Assembly (NCBI RefSeq): GCF_050947875.1
Contig: NC_134570.1
Span: forward strand, 103,216,122-103,280,121
From: Dermacentor variabilis
Taxonomy: Eukaryota > Arthropoda > Arachnida > Ixodida > Ixodidae
Reading direction: 5' to 3'
Length of the DNA stretch: 64,000 nt
A model generated the notes under the pieces. The model ran no database searches, was not told where the DNA came from, and was given only the letters and a program-made list of their open reading frames with translations. The position numbers were made by a program, and so were the translations under genes. Below, piece by piece: positions 22,330 to 34,165 of this stretch. Position 1 is the stretch's first letter; every line of letters begins with the position of its first letter.

Positions 22330-24050
22330 ATGATTGCTGTAAGTATGTTTTCAATTTATTTGCGAAAACGTACGGAAAAAAAGGAAAACATTTCAAATTA
22401 CTTTCGTTCCCACTGCAGTGACATTGCGATAATATAGTGCAGAAGCTATGCATTCATTCAAGGATTTTAATACCAGAAAGCTGTGTATTCATTAAGACTA
22501 TTATTTGCGAGATACGTCTGTCTATTAACACTTTCTTCTACACCCTTACAGTACAATGCCACATCATTGGATGAACGAATAGAATTGTACACTGAGAAGT
22601 CTGTATAAAGTGTACGTCTAAGCTTAAAGGGAAAATATGTGTTTGATCTGCGCATTCTTTAATATTTACCGAGAATCTTACCAAGATGTTGAGAGCTAAT
22701 GCAATCATTCGCCTCTTTGTTCCACTAATCAGCTCATATATCGCCATGCATACAATCCAATATGCTGTGATACTTATAAGAAATGCTACAAATTACCGCA
22801 ATCGCATTCAACTTTGACTCAAGCGCCGCATCTTTTAGTGCGGTTTTTTTTAGAGAATCGCTTCCCGCTTTCATTGCATAGTCCCCATTACTTGCGCATG
22901 CGCATCCTACTTTTGCAGCTGAGAGAGAAAAGCGGAGACATAAGTGCTACTGTTTGCAGTCGTACACAGACCAAAAAAACGTGCCTTCACAGTACCAACG
23001 TATAGTAAGAATATGCGGCAGTCCCTGTGCATGGCCTCTATACACTCTTTGAATTCGTGCTATATTCAAGCCCTCTTCAATTAACGCGCAACAGACCTTT
23101 ATATTATATATGTTTTCATTACTCTTTACCGGGCAACTTTTTCCTTACTTATTATTTACCAGTAACCTTGTATCGTCAACCTTGTATACATATTCCACGC
23201 GCGCTTTGCACGCAGATCTACGTCTCGGTCCTTGTGGCGCTGGCCACCATCGCCTCAGCAGGGTTCGTACCAGCGGGCGGCTACCAAGCAGTGCCCGCAT
23301 ACGCCAATGTCTACGGGGCGCCCACGACTTATGTTGCGGCCGCTCCAGCTGTGTCCACGGTCCACCATACACCGGCCGTGTCCAAAGCCACCAGGGTAAC
23401 CAGCTACCGCACCAACTATCCCGGAGTGCCCCACACCGTGGCCAAGGTGTCCACCTACACGCCTGCCGCAACGGCTGTCCACAGCGTACACGCTTCCGTG
23501 CCAACCACGGTGGGCGGCGTTGTCCACCCGGTTCCTGCCTATGGATACGGTCACTACCCCGCACGGTACAGCTACGGACATCCGTACGGCTACCGCCCAC
23601 TGGGTTACGGCTACGCGCATGGCCTCGTGCCACACGGGTTCAACTACGGCTACGGACTGAACCCTTTCGGCTATGTCACCCCTGTCAAGAAATGTACGTA
23701 CACACATTTTTATTGTTTTCTGAAAGTCAAAAATGGGCCCACTGGCCTAGTTACCGAAGTAGGGCGTCCTTCACGTATTTTGTGACGGAGCGGCACTGAA
23801 GTAAAATCCTCAACTCGACCATGACTTACGTCAACGTTAACAAGCTAGCGATTCAAACAAATTTCATGCATGCATTTAAATCTCACTAGGTTCTTCCCCG
23901 AGCTAGCTGGAATTATTGCACGATTTAAAGCTTAAGAGGACTGATTCGACGGGCTTGCATGAAAAGCCACGTATACTGTTCATGAACATTGACATTCTCA
24001 CTATGAGAATGGCCGAATGACAAATTTTTCGTATACATTTTTTTCCAGGA
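22330..24050 (+). CDS. P-A: secreted low-complexity cuticular-type protein (spliced, intact)
   Basis: Inferred coding exons are 22330-22338 (ATGATTGCT, then donor gtaagtatg), 23216-23693 (acceptor after cacgcag) and 24049-24050. The last intron (donor gtacgt at 23694, acceptor ttttccag) completes a TGA stop across the junction. A donor four bases later would add about eight residues instead. The product is about 162 residues. The signal peptide MIAIYVSVLVALATIASAG is followed by an Ala/Val/Pro/Tyr/His-rich mature chain (YVAAAPAVSTVHHTPAVSKA, then GVPHTVAKVSTYTPAATAV) and a Gly/Tyr-rich end (GYGHYPARYSYGHPYGY). Such composition and a signal peptide split by an intron are typical of arthropod cuticular proteins. 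No Rebers-Riddiford chitin-binding motif is visible, so the exact class and role in cuticle are inferred. It is the only intact P copy. Confidence 0.85.
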
Positions 24051-24200
24051 AACGCCGTCATGGTCACAATTCCTAAAGCCACTCTGCGTAGACGATGGAC
24101 AGTCCTAGAAAAATAAAATGGATCGTCAGACCCTGTTTCTGCAAGCTTGGCTACTACGCAACTGTTATTTTCTGCAATAAACGGTTGCTTACTGATATCC
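24049..24200 (+). other. P-A last exon, mostly 3' UTR, with polyadenylation signal
   Basis: Starts after ttttccag and carries AATAAA at 24176-24181. It is homologous to 44274-44420 in the P-C locus, where AATAAA is also kept (44405-44410). Confidence 0.7.
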
Positions 24201-25830
24201 TGGTTTCAATTTTAGCAGCTCAGGGGACATGTGCATACTGCTAACGGCCGCCACCACTACTCATAGTACGGGCTACAATGTAAGTGGTTATCATTAATCT
24301 TTAGCAAGCACAATATTCCCAAATATAGGAACTGAACATATCAGAATAAATTTTATCCAGAACGCCGACGAATGTTTCGTGTTGTTTCACGTACAAGTAG
24401 GTGCCAGAGCGACTTTTATACACGTCTGAAACAGCCACTAGCACAGTGCTGTAAAGGCCAGTACTGTAAAGCGCCCGTTTGCGTTGCTCGTGTACCAACC
24501 ACCATGCTCATATCGTTGTCCGTACACCTGTGTATTGCTCTCGCATAAGTGAGACACAGACACACGCACACGAACATTAGTGGTACACGCAACGTAACGT
24601 TCCCCATCAATTCATCACTCTCGTATTGCACAAAACGCTGAAGAAATTAAACATCCGCCGGGAACATCACAGCTATTTTTACGACCAATCAAACAAAAAC
24701 AGCACACAAAGCTTCGATTACATCGATTCCCAAAGTGCGTGACATCCGTATGATGTTTTCTGCATATAACTAACAAAATGCCTCTTTTATGGTTGCAAGT
24801 TTAAACAAGGGGCCTAGTTTTCTTCGTGGTGGCCGGTAGCGCGAGGTAAATGGGGAAACAGTAACAACGGTTCCGCTTCGCGTGGAACAACCACGCTTAT
24901 GCTTCGTTGATCCCCCTGTCCCCGTTAATATTGCGCTACCCGGCACCATGAATTCGTAAGAAGTGGCCCTATAAATTAGCCTGTTAAGTTGTATTTCTAG
25001 TTCAATTCTCCAAGTACACGCAACTACGGACCTATTATGATGCAACTACGGACTTTCTTTGGCACACCACAAAAATAAGAAAAAGAGGGTTCAGAAATTA
25101 TTTGCAACGCTCCTAATTAGGCCGGTAACATGAAAATTTCGCCACAAAATTTCCCCTATTTTCACTGAACTTGAATCTTGCAGTGTTGTTTTATTACACT
25201 GGCAAACATTACCAATGACAGCGGTATAACACTGTGGAACACAAGAATAAGTAACCTTCTACAAAGCCTATTTTTCCCTACACAGTTCGAACATTTATTG
25301 TTTTGCCACTAGTAACAAGCTTCATTGTTAAATGAAACATAAATGCAGTAACTTGCGTAGTTCACACCGAGGCACCTTGGGGAAAACAACTAAATACTTG
25401 TCGTAAAACATGAAAATTGAAAGAATACCAAATTGCGTCACAATTTTGAATGCAAATAATTCAGGTATGCAATAAAGGTTTCAGTACACGTCGCACACAC
25501 AGTGGTCCCCATTTACGGCATATATGAAATCTCTGCCGCTTTGTATCCTCCCGGTAAAGGGGCAGACGTTTCTAAGCGTTTTTAAACGAGGGTGTAACAA
25601 TTTTCATTTACCGAACAATTGACACTTACTCTTCAAATATTTTTTGCAAATTGTCCCAGCCAATTGCCCCCGTTTGCTTAAAATATAAACCTTGTAAATA
25701 ATGTACTGTAACAAAAAATCATACAACTGGAACGTAATGTTTCTGAGCTGCTTCTATGGTCACATTAAAATTCACCCTCTATCCTTCCAGTGCAAGGTGC
25801 CTTTAATTATAGATCACCTATACAAACGTG
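24201..25830. repeat. Duplicated intergenic block between convergent P-A and M1
   Basis: No gene. The first part (24200-24560) is homologous to the P-C 3' flank near 44420-44800. The rest (about 24560-25830) is homologous to 36370-37820 and 57420-58890, the 3' flanks of M2 and M3. It marks the joint between repeat units. Confidence 0.7.
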
Positions 25831-25990
25831 AGAAATTGCGAGACAAACATTTTATTCATGCAATCAGTATGGCATCATTCTTTTCACTTCCAGAGAACAT
25901 AAGTGAACATCATGCACTGTGTCAATGTCGCCTTTTCCCATTGACACATGTGATGAGAGAAGCCGTTGGTTTGAGCCATTTGAATTGCAT
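25830..25990 (-). other. M1 3' UTR exon with polyadenylation signal
   Basis: The acceptor (ctttttttgcag type, minus strand) ends at 25991. The signal AATAAA is at 25851-25856 on the minus strand. The equivalent exons are retained at 37977 downward (M2) and 59040 downward (M3), all with GAATAAAAT. The plus-strand 137-codon frame 25701-26114 is antisense to it. Confidence 0.65.
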
Positions 25991-26417
25991 CTGCAAAAAA
26001 GAAACAAGTAGAGGGCATCAGTTAGTTATGCGTAGGCAGAAGTATGACGAAGATGCTGATTTGGCTGATAGCTTCTATGTGAAGCATGCGTATGAGTTTT
26101 ATGAGTCGCAGTAGCTGTTATAAGTTCACCAAAGCATGAATTCATTTTTTTTTTTCATGAATGTAAATAAAACGAAGATGAATAAATCGTAGCAGTGCCT
26201 ACGCAAAAAGATAGCTCAAGCACTCCAATATTTATTGTTTCAGAACATGGACATCAAAGTGTTTCCAGACAATTAAATAAAGCAACTAAATGAAATGATT
26301 TACAGGTTTTTAGCTCTGATGCTAAGCCATAAACTTTGGTATATAAAAAGCAGACTCACATTTCTTCATGTTTTAAGAATAGCAGTAGTCTTCTAATCTA
26401 GGGCCGTGATGAAGATC

Positions 26418-27928
26418 CTATGCGGTGACCCCGTACACGTAACGCACTGCATGCGGGTGGTAGTCGTAGCGGTGGCCGTAGCTATAGCGAGCTGGGTAGT
26501 AGCCGTAGCTGTAGGCTGGAACGTGGTGGACAAGACCGGTCACCGCTGTGGGAACCGAAGCGTGGACGGTGTGGACGGCCGTGGCCGCGGGCGTGTAGGT
26601 GGACACCTTGGCTAATGTGTGTGGCACCCCAGGGTGGGTTGACTGGTAGCTGACCACCCGGCTAGCCTTGGAAACGGCAGGAGTGTGGTGGACGGTGGTG
26701 GACAGGGCCGGCACCGAGACCACGGGTGCAGTGTAGACCTTTGTGACTGCAGGCACTGCGGGCACCGCTACGAATCCACCGAATGCACCACTGGCGAGGG
26801 CCAGAACGATGCAGGAATAGAACTGCGAGAGGGAAAATTGAACAGTATTCTTCGTATAAAATATTGTTTTGCACTGTATGTATGCTCAGAAACGACTAAA
26901 AAAAGCAGTTGTCCCACAAAAGCAGCACGCCTTGAATCGTAGCGCCATTGAAGATACGTCGATGCACATTTTTCCACTAACATGATCGTGTGAAGTGAGG
27001 GGAGACAGGAAAATCTGTAGAGCCGTTTATGTGAATCTCAGACGCGGAGCCAATATTAGAAAGCTGTGTTTCCAAAAGGCTTGAAACATTTGTACGTCAC
27101 TAGTGAGGTTAAAATGGACGAGCTGCACTGAGAGAGAATACGCACATGCATTGAACCAATATGAAGCGTCCACACTCACAACTATTAAGAAGAATTCCTT
27201 AATACAAAAATATTCAAACTGCAATAGGAGCACTTTCGTTCCCTGCAACGCATGAGGGATATTTCTCCGTCTCGACCCTGACACGACGGCTTTCTCGAAT
27301 GCTTGACACTGCTTTCGCATAAATATGATGACTGGTCAATAGGATAAGTCGGATTAGCCTGGTCATGGGGTGGTTCATGATAAAATGGTAGAATATACTT
27401 AGTAAATGCATTCAAAATCGCAACATTGTGCAGTCTGAACACTGACCTTACCTTTTTAACAATTATACTTTCCAGCATCACAAAATGACACAGTTTCGAG
27501 TAGGTCAGCTTACGCTAAGAATCTGCTTTATTTGTTTTTGAATGTTGTACTGGATATGAACTGAAAAATTCTGCGCGACGAAAGTGGGGACAGTAAGTGC
27601 GCACGTGCTCCCGGAAATATTTGATTTCAAGCTATGAGGAATTTCCATTTCCATTTATTTACACCCCCTTTAGCAGACGTTTTACGCACGCTGCGGAAAA
27701 GAAAGCGAACAATAGCGGTACCAGAAAAGTCAGTTATAATAACCATATCATGAAGCAATAATACACTGTCTAGCAAGAAGCCTAATATCTATTACTCCTC
27801 CTTCAAGAATTTATCAACATGTCCGGATACTGTTAAATAAAGCCCTATGGACGAAAAGAGAGCAGAACAGAGATCGTCTACAGGGTGTTTTTGCTAAGTA
27901 CACTTGAAAACATACTTACGGTGATCAT
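26418..27928 (-). CDS. M1: secreted low-complexity cuticular-type protein (spliced)
   Basis: Coding exons on the minus strand are 27928-27920 (ATGATCACC, then gtaagtatg) and 26822-26418 (acceptor ctctcgcag, stop TAG). A further donor AAAT/gtgagt at 26359 opens an intron in the 3' UTR. The product is 137 residues: signal peptide MITFYSCIVLALASGAFG, Ala/Val/Pro-rich N-terminal half (FVAVPAVPAVTKVYTAPVVS), block HHTPAVSKASRVVSYQSTHP, GVPHTLAKVSTYTPAATAVH shared with P-A, and Tyr/His-rich end (YSYGYYPARYSYGHRYDYHP). It is probably secreted by epidermis into cuticle, by composition only. Convergent with P-A and divergent from P-B. Confidence 0.87.
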
Positions 27929-27993
27929 TGTCGGTTCGTGGAGATGTTGCTTGCGAAAGGCTGCACAGACTGACTGCTAAGGCACCACCAATT

Positions 27994-28002
27994 CCTTAAA
28001 TA
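27994..28002 (-). promoter_or_regulatory. TATA-like box of M1
   Basis: TATTTAAGG on the minus strand, 74 bases upstream of the ATG. It is a one-base variant of the TATATAAGG found at M2, M3 and P-A. Confidence 0.7.
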
Positions 28003-29220
28003 CTCCACCTTATCGAGGTGTTCGTCGCAGTACTGTCTTCCCTTTCCCTCTTTCGCATGTTTTCTTCAGAAAAAATGAGGGGTCACTACCTATAATTTGC
28101 AAAATTAGCTCAAACACGTCATAATCGTAGATTGACCTTTGTACCAGGCATCTAGCACGCGTGGCGCTGGTCCTGGCTGTCATTGATTTTCCTGCACTGC
28201 TATCGACTACAAATCGAAGATCAGATCGAAGTAACGTATGATTTTTTTTTCCGTACGCGAATGGCCACACCTGAGCGCCGTGGTGAGGACAAACACACAC
28301 GGCAGTTTAACTGAGTCATAGGGACTATGAACTACGTTCTGTACTATGAAGTGGAGCTTAAAAAAGCACTCAAATGGCGCCGCGCTAATTTCTTTTGACG
28401 ATCGCAGTGGGTCGTCACTCCGTCTTAGCTTGTTGATAATCCGACAGCGTTCGAGATGCCAATCTCTCGTACGTGGCGCTTTGCTGGATGCACAGCAGAG
28501 CTGGGGGATGTTTCTGGGCACTTTCCTCGACAAAAATATCCTTTCGCTTCACGGACTGTTTGTCATGTGAACACAAGCGGGCCACATTTTACTTGTCGTC
28601 GGCTTTTTCGCTACCCTCGTTTTCGCGAGTACCAGAAATGTCCTTGGCTCCTTTCATACCTGTACCGGTTGGTACCATGCATTTCGCAGCAGAATGGCGT
28701 GTTTTGTGCAGTTTGGTCGTCTAAGGTATTGCATGCGTGAAAAGTCGAGATTATAAACAGTCATCTCCCCTAGTTTTCTCGGCTGTTTTCTTGTTCCAAA
28801 TCCGTGGTTGCGATAACATTGCATTCAACGAGCCCAGCTTAGAGCCCTACATCGGCCGACTGAGCCCGCTTGAATAGAGTGGACCTGATAAGTGAAGTAG
28901 CCTTTGTTAATGGTGGTGAAAAAAAAGTGCCTGCTTATACGACACTATTGAAAAGGCTCAATGAAGAGGTCTTGAATACAGCAAGAAATTTACACTAAGA
29001 TGTCATTTTCTCAGTTCAACAAGAAATGGACGCAGCCCCCAGTGCAGAAATTGAAAGTGTGACATTGCATTCATTTCAGGGAAACTACGTTACACGTCAC
29101 GGCGCATCTTTTCAAAACTCAAATACACTGAACATAATTATTAGCCATGTCAGCCAGAAATTGCAAAGGGATTGTTAACAAAATAATAAAGTGTAGGTGT
29201 AAGATCAAAGCAAAAATGTT
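28003..29220. repeat. M1/P-B divergent spacer, duplicated three times in the window
   Basis: Homologous to about 39994-41280 (M2/P-C) and 61022-62240 (downstream unit). It contains a short frame at 28456-28740 whose first 45 codons (MPISRTWRFAGCTAELGDVS, then GHFPRQKYPFAS) are preserved at 40435 and 61443. Other frames across the same DNA are open too, so coding is not established. No first exon (ATG plus gtaag) for P-B could be found here. Confidence 0.6.
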
Positions 29221-29735
29221 TATTAGATCTGCGTATCTTTTTGTATTCAGGAAGAGAGTTTCCAAGTTATGGTGAAGCTAAAGCCTCTTCGTTCGCCTAA
29301 TCAGCTATGGAGTCTCATGCAAGCAATCCCATAAGTTTTAAAACGCAGAAGTGCTAATAATGATGGCAATGGCTGTCAGCTTTGCACTCAAGCGTCACAT
29401 GTCTAAGCATGGGTTTTTTAGACAGTTGCCTCACATTCTCATGCATAGTACACCCTGCTCTTGCACGAAAACGAGAACAGCGAAGACATAAATGCGACTA
29501 AACGGAGACGTCGATCGACAAGAAAAAAAAGCATTTCACAATAACAACTTATAATGGCATCTATACATTCTGTGAATTGGCGCTGCTTGTATCTTCCTTT
29601 AAAGGAACACGCAATGAAGCTTTATACTATATGCTTATGATTATCTAATTCATAAAGGGAATGTTTACATATGATTTGCCAGTAACCTGGTGGTCTTAGC
29701 CATGTAAACGTATTCAACACGCACATAGTACAGAG

Positions 29736-30123
29736 ATGTACGCTTCGGTCCTTGTAGCGCTGGCCACCACCACCTCAGCAGGGTTAGTACCTGTGCGCGG
29801 CTCCCAAGCATTACCCGCATACACTCTGGTCCACGGTGCAGCCACAGCTTACTTTGCGGCCGCTCCAGCTGTGTCCACCGTCCACCACGCAACGGCCGTG
29901 AACAAAGCAACCAAAAATCACCAAGGCAATGGTTGTCGACATTGTCCACCACGCTGCTGCCCATGGATACGGTCACTACCCTGCTCGGTACAGTCATGAC
30001 CATTCGTACGGCATCCACCTGCTAAGTTACGGCTACGGGGACGGCCTCGTGCCGTACGGGCTCAACTATGGTTACGAATTGCACGCTCTCGACTATGTCA
30101 CCACTATCCGGAAATGGACGTAA
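29736..30123 (+). pseudogene. P-B: decayed copy of the P gene
   Basis: The region matches P-A exon 2. It opens MYASVLVALATTTSAGLVP in one frame up to about 29925 and finishes GYGHYPARYSHDHSYG to TTIRKWT in another frame (29929-30123). Relative to P-A the centre is deleted: the whole GVPHTVAKVSTYTPAATAV segment is gone. The remaining join is frameshifted. The splice donor at the end is changed (AAATGGACGTAAAC), the microexon is not found upstream and exon 3 is missing. Its first codon of exon 2 is ATG, so a truncated product is conceivable. Confidence 0.8.
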
Positions 30124-30177
30124 ACGTATTTTTTACTGTCTTGTCAAACTCAAAAATGCGCCCAGTGGCCTTATTGT

Positions 30178-30310
30178 TAGAGGTGGGCGAATATTCGAAA
30201 CATTCGCATAACAAATCGAATAGTATCCTATTGGATTTATTCTTCGAATTGTATAGTCACTCTTCGTAAATTCGAATATTATTCAAATAGTTTTCCGATT
30301 AATTAGGGTT
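30178..30310 (+). mobile_element. hAT-like element, 5' fragment
   Basis: Starts TAGAGGTGGGCGAATATTCG directly after cttattgt, at the same position relative to the gene as the full element in P-C (42272). Homology fades after about 30310. It shows that P-B and P-C descend from one copy that already carried the insertion. Confidence 0.65.
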
Positions 30311-30524
30311 AAATGACAGGTCCACCCAAACTTTGCACTTGCTACTTTGTAACAATTGCTGCGATTGGGTGGACGTATCATTTTCCTTTAATTAATTACT
30401 TCTCTCCAACTTGCGCGTTTCCGCATAACTCTTACATCAAAGCCTTGCTTTTGCTTCGAGTTGTTGAAAAATTCGACTTAGCCCTGCCATCTGCTAGGCT
30501 CCTGGAGCGGCTGCCCCGGAAAGG
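30311..30524. other. Unassigned stretch between the hAT fragment and repeat R
   Basis: A 77-codon frame (30313-30546) has no recognisable domain. It may be part of the hAT-like insertion. P-B exon 3 should lie near here and is absent. Confidence 0.4.
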
Positions 30525-33425
30525 TGAAATTTTCTCATTCACTTAAAATATGTACCATATCCTCTGAGCTCACCCAGTATTTTGCAGACGGTATGACAGC
30601 GCGGCCACGCAAATGAGTACGTCATTGCTGTACTGATTGCTATGACCTGTCATCGGAACGGCAAATTTGGCCTAACTAATGTGCGGGAATCACATTTGGT
30701 GGTATGCTGGAAGTAGTGCTACAAATGCACTGTATTACTCATCATCGCTGGCGATAATGCAAGCGCCTGAAGAGGTCTTTAACGGATTTTACAAACAGCG
30801 CATTCATCCATGTATACGTTCCAGTTTCATACGATAGCCCACAACGTTTCCTATACAACTTGCCAGCGCATTTCCTTCATCCATAAAAAAAGTGAAAAAT
30901 TGAAAAAAAAGCAACCTGTTCCACGCGCATGGCACGCAGGGAGACAGAAAGAGAGACAAAAATGAAAACGGAAAAGGCGCTCGGACAAGACGTACGGAGA
31001 TCCTGCGCATGCGCGAAGGCGCAGCGCCTTCTGCCCGCGTCAGATTGAATTCTCATGGGGTGCGCCAGGCACGTAAACGCTTGTAGCGATGTGTGGTGTC
31101 TGCCTGAACCTTGGTGTGTGTGTACGTGTATCTTCGTGGCATCACACGTCAACTACACTGAGCGGTTAGTTTTAGCAAAGCTGTTTTCCGCGAGTAGCTC
31201 ATGATTAGGTGAGTGCATTTCGTTGTGCGAACCGGCTGCATGCAGCGTAGGCGACTCGTGCATAGTATCAATTTGTCGTTTTCATGATTTGATAACTCGC
31301 TCTTGTTCTCGCTTCTACTATACGGCACGCTTTACGGCAAGCGATCGCTCACGTTTGTTGATTTTAGCGTCATAGTTTATGAACGTAAAAAACAAAGTGC
31401 ACCATGTTTTACATTGATGCTGAGCTGCCTCTAAGCGGAGTGTGTGTTGAGCAGCCAGTGTGGTTGATCTGATTTCGTGACGCTCGATCCGGCCGAGATG
31501 AATGCTGCGCCGCATGTCTAGTGAAATTCTCGTGGCATGCTCTACGTATATATCTGAAAATTGAGTTAGCATGACACATTTTCAGAGAACTATAGCCGAA
31601 TAAATGCTAGTGCGTGCTTTGCTGTTTTCGTATCGTTTAAATGTAGCAGCATGTTTAAGGTTCCTGGAAACCAATTTAAATAAATTTGGCAAGTTACCAC
31701 AAGCTTATACGAGACTTTAAGAAAGGGACAACACAAAGCTGTTAAATTCATGGATATGCGCATGCATATATCTATATTCACCCAATCTAAATATATGTCA
31801 CCGCAAAAGCATTTGGAGTATGAAACCTACGATAAGCTCAGTCACACGCGGCTTCATAACTTAGCCTAAAACATTAGAGAACAATAAATTAGTCACTCGG
31901 GGAAGCACCTTTACATGTTTAAAACTGAAGACATTACGTTTGACGATAGTCCGAAGATTTTTTTCGTCTCTTTTATAAACAGTTTAGCAGAAGAAGTTCT
32001 CTTTCGGGCTATCTGAAAAGCGTTAAGCGCATTTCGTTGGTTCGGCATTATGCAGTTTACGTGCTGTTAATTACAAGGCAGCTGCTGGCCCATATTCGCA
32101 TTCTGTCAATCGTGCATGGTATGAAGCGCTTGTCATGCGTAATAAGTGTTCCGGTTTTCATTACTGTGGCATTTAGTGCCGTCATCTTGGACAGATTGTA
32201 TACTACATGCGCTGTACAACAGAAACAAGAGCCAGATCATCCATTTGGCGGTATTTTATTAGTAGATAACGCACAGATTATGGAATAATTTAATAGATAT
32301 TGCTCTTGCTCGTCCCTTATCAACACACCTAAGAGATCGTAACATGTTTTAGCTGACAAGTAACCTTATCAATACGCCCACATTCATGTGCATTATTTGA
32401 AAGTGTGGCAAATGTATTCATCTTCAACTATGATAAAAGAGGCTTTGCAGACTCTTCCAAGCGGAAATAAATCGCAATTCTTAATGTGGTTGTTCAAAAC
32501 TGCATTCACCATTCTGAGCATGTTGGTTCGGCACGGGAATATTGCATTAACATCCGTAAAAACGTGCGCAGTCCAGCTTGGTATGTTTGTTTCATCAATA
32601 ATTACAAGAATGGTTTGCGATTCTCCCATTTGTTTTATTTTGAAAAGCACACCGTGTGTCACTTGAACCTGTTTTGGAACGACCCGTACCATTACTGGTA
32701 CCGGTGGCCCTTACAGTTGTCTAACTGCTCATCATTCTGTAACCCAACGAAACCTCATAATGGTACTGATTCATATTGCCATGTAGTACTTAGTCAGAGG
32801 TAATCCAAGTTAACTAGAGACATAAGTGATGGGAGCAAATTATATATAAAACTACTATTTAACCGTAAAAACTCATTGACTACTTTTGCCTCACATTGTT
32901 GCATTTGCTCTAGGTGTGTCTCTCTGTGCTTGTCTTCCGTGCTGTGCTCGTGTGGCGATCAATTACGAACTTGCCCAAGCACTTGTCAGCTTTGTTAAAC
33001 AAGGGATTCAATTTACTTGAATATAATACTGCTTGTCAAGTGACTGAAGTGTTATTCGTTTTATCTAAATATTATGGACTGGCAGTACTGGGCAAGCATT
33101 AAACCACAATATTTTCGTGCATTGCACTTGGGCTGCGGGTGTCATTACTAGGGAAGTTTCATGAAAGCAGCCAGGAAAAGCTTGGGAAAAGATCAGGAAA
33201 TTTTGAAATGTCCACATAGGTATGCTGTCTTGTTATATGTCACACAAAGTTTCGAGAGAATCTCTCTATCAAGTATAATTTTAAAACGTTTCAACTCACA
33301 AATTTGAGCTAGATTGGTCCCATTTATTGAAAAAAAATATGAAAGCCAAGCATACTGACATGGCATTTCTCGCTTAATTTGTATTGCGTTAATTAAAAGC
33401 CCTGAACCGCGATACCCTAGAAAAA
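30525..33425 (+). repeat. Repeat R, copy 1 (2.9 kb; inverted partner at 50415-53378)
   Basis: Collinear in reverse orientation with 50415-53378 along its whole length. Examples are TGGACTGGCAGTACTGGGCA at 33077 against its complement near 50760, and CCACGCAAATGAGTACGTCA at 30604 against 53290. A GCGCATGCGC motif lies near 31007. Short frames are partly conserved between copies (for example NTACQVTEVLFVLSKYYGLA on plus and AVLNNHIKNCDLFPLG on minus), but differences are mostly non-synonymous. I see no transposase domain. Family unknown: an interspersed repeat or segmental duplication. Confidence 0.8.
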
Positions 33426-33429
33426 TTAC

Positions 33430-33945
33430 TCATGTAACCGGTGCACCCTGTCACAGACTACGCCCACAATGAAGCTTCACGGGCTGCAACGGCTCGCTAG
33501 ATTGCAAGGGATCGTCTTTATACTACCCAGCTGTACCAGAGGGCACGCTACGATCGCCATCACAGAGTTGTCAATTGCTCTCCGGGCTCTTTGGTCCCCT
33601 TCTGGACACCCTGCCGCCGTGTTGGCTTGTCGTCACAGCTTCGTTCCCGCTATTCCTGGCCTTACAAGGTCCTACATCATCATTGACGTTGCATACGAAA
33701 TCGCTTGTAGGACAGTCGATCATGTGCCGCGTCCGCCACTGATATCGTGCACGTTTCCCGACTCGAGCCTTGTGTTGCCGGACACCATCCTACTGCTCCT
33801 TAAGCGCACTATGGTGCGCACTATACCCGCGCTCTGAAGCCTGTATCCTGACGAGAATAGAAGAATGCGCTGTAAAGACGGTGGACACAACGATCAGTGG
33901 AGCGCTTGTGTTGTTGTTCTGCCATCTAGCCGGCAGCCATCTCTT
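33430..33945. other. No gene recognised; 122-codon frame of unknown meaning
   Basis: GC-rich stretch with an open frame at 33469-33837 starting MKLHGLQRLARLQG. It lacks domains and a promoter. It may be TE-derived. Confidence 0.3.
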
Positions 33946-33950
33946 TGTCG

Positions 33951-34165
33951 GTATGCATTTTAACGCGACAGCGTTAAGGAGCTCTTGTCGCAGAAAAGGC
34001 GGTGTCGTCGGGGTCGGTGTCGGCGTCGGTGGCGTTAGCCGTGGGCGAAAAGTACTCGAAGGCAATTCATAAATAAAAGCAACTTGCAAGACGGGCTGGG
34101 TGGGAATCGAACCAGGGTCTCCAGAGTGTGAGACGGAGACGCTACCACTCAGCCTTGAGTTCGAT
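33951..34165 (-). mobile_element. tRNA-Val-like SINE
   Basis: Minus strand: the tRNA-like head GGCTGAGTGGTAGCGTCTCC, anticodon-stem region CTCACAC, and box B CCTGGTTCGATTCCCACC occupy 34090-34165. The body runs through GGCTAACGCCACCGACGCCG to AACGCTGTCGCGTTAAAATG at 33958. The head could be mistaken for a tRNA gene, but the acceptor stem halves (GAACTCAA and TCTTGCAAG) do not pair as in a functional tRNA. Confidence 0.75.

Noticed and set aside
23110..23799. 229-codon plus ORF and 150-162-codon minus ORFs over P-A
   Set aside because: Shadow frames of the GC-rich P-A exon. Only the frame with the signal peptide and splice sites makes sense.
25701..26114. 137-codon plus ORF
   Set aside because: Antisense to the 3' UTR exon and last intron of M1. 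Not kept in M2 or M3.
28456..28740. THAP-type DNA-binding domain in MPISRTWRFAG...GHFPRQ
   Set aside because: Superficial start and HFPR resemblance only. The required C2CH zinc ligands and spacing are missing.
32393..32692. Conserved 99-codon gene in repeat R (AVLNNHIKNCDLFPLG frame)
   Set aside because: A similar frame exists in copy 2, but most differences change amino acids, and an opposite-strand frame is equally conserved. This fits neutral decay of a repeat.
34090..34165. tRNA-Val gene
   Set aside because: Good box A and B, but no pairing acceptor stem, and a SINE body follows directly.
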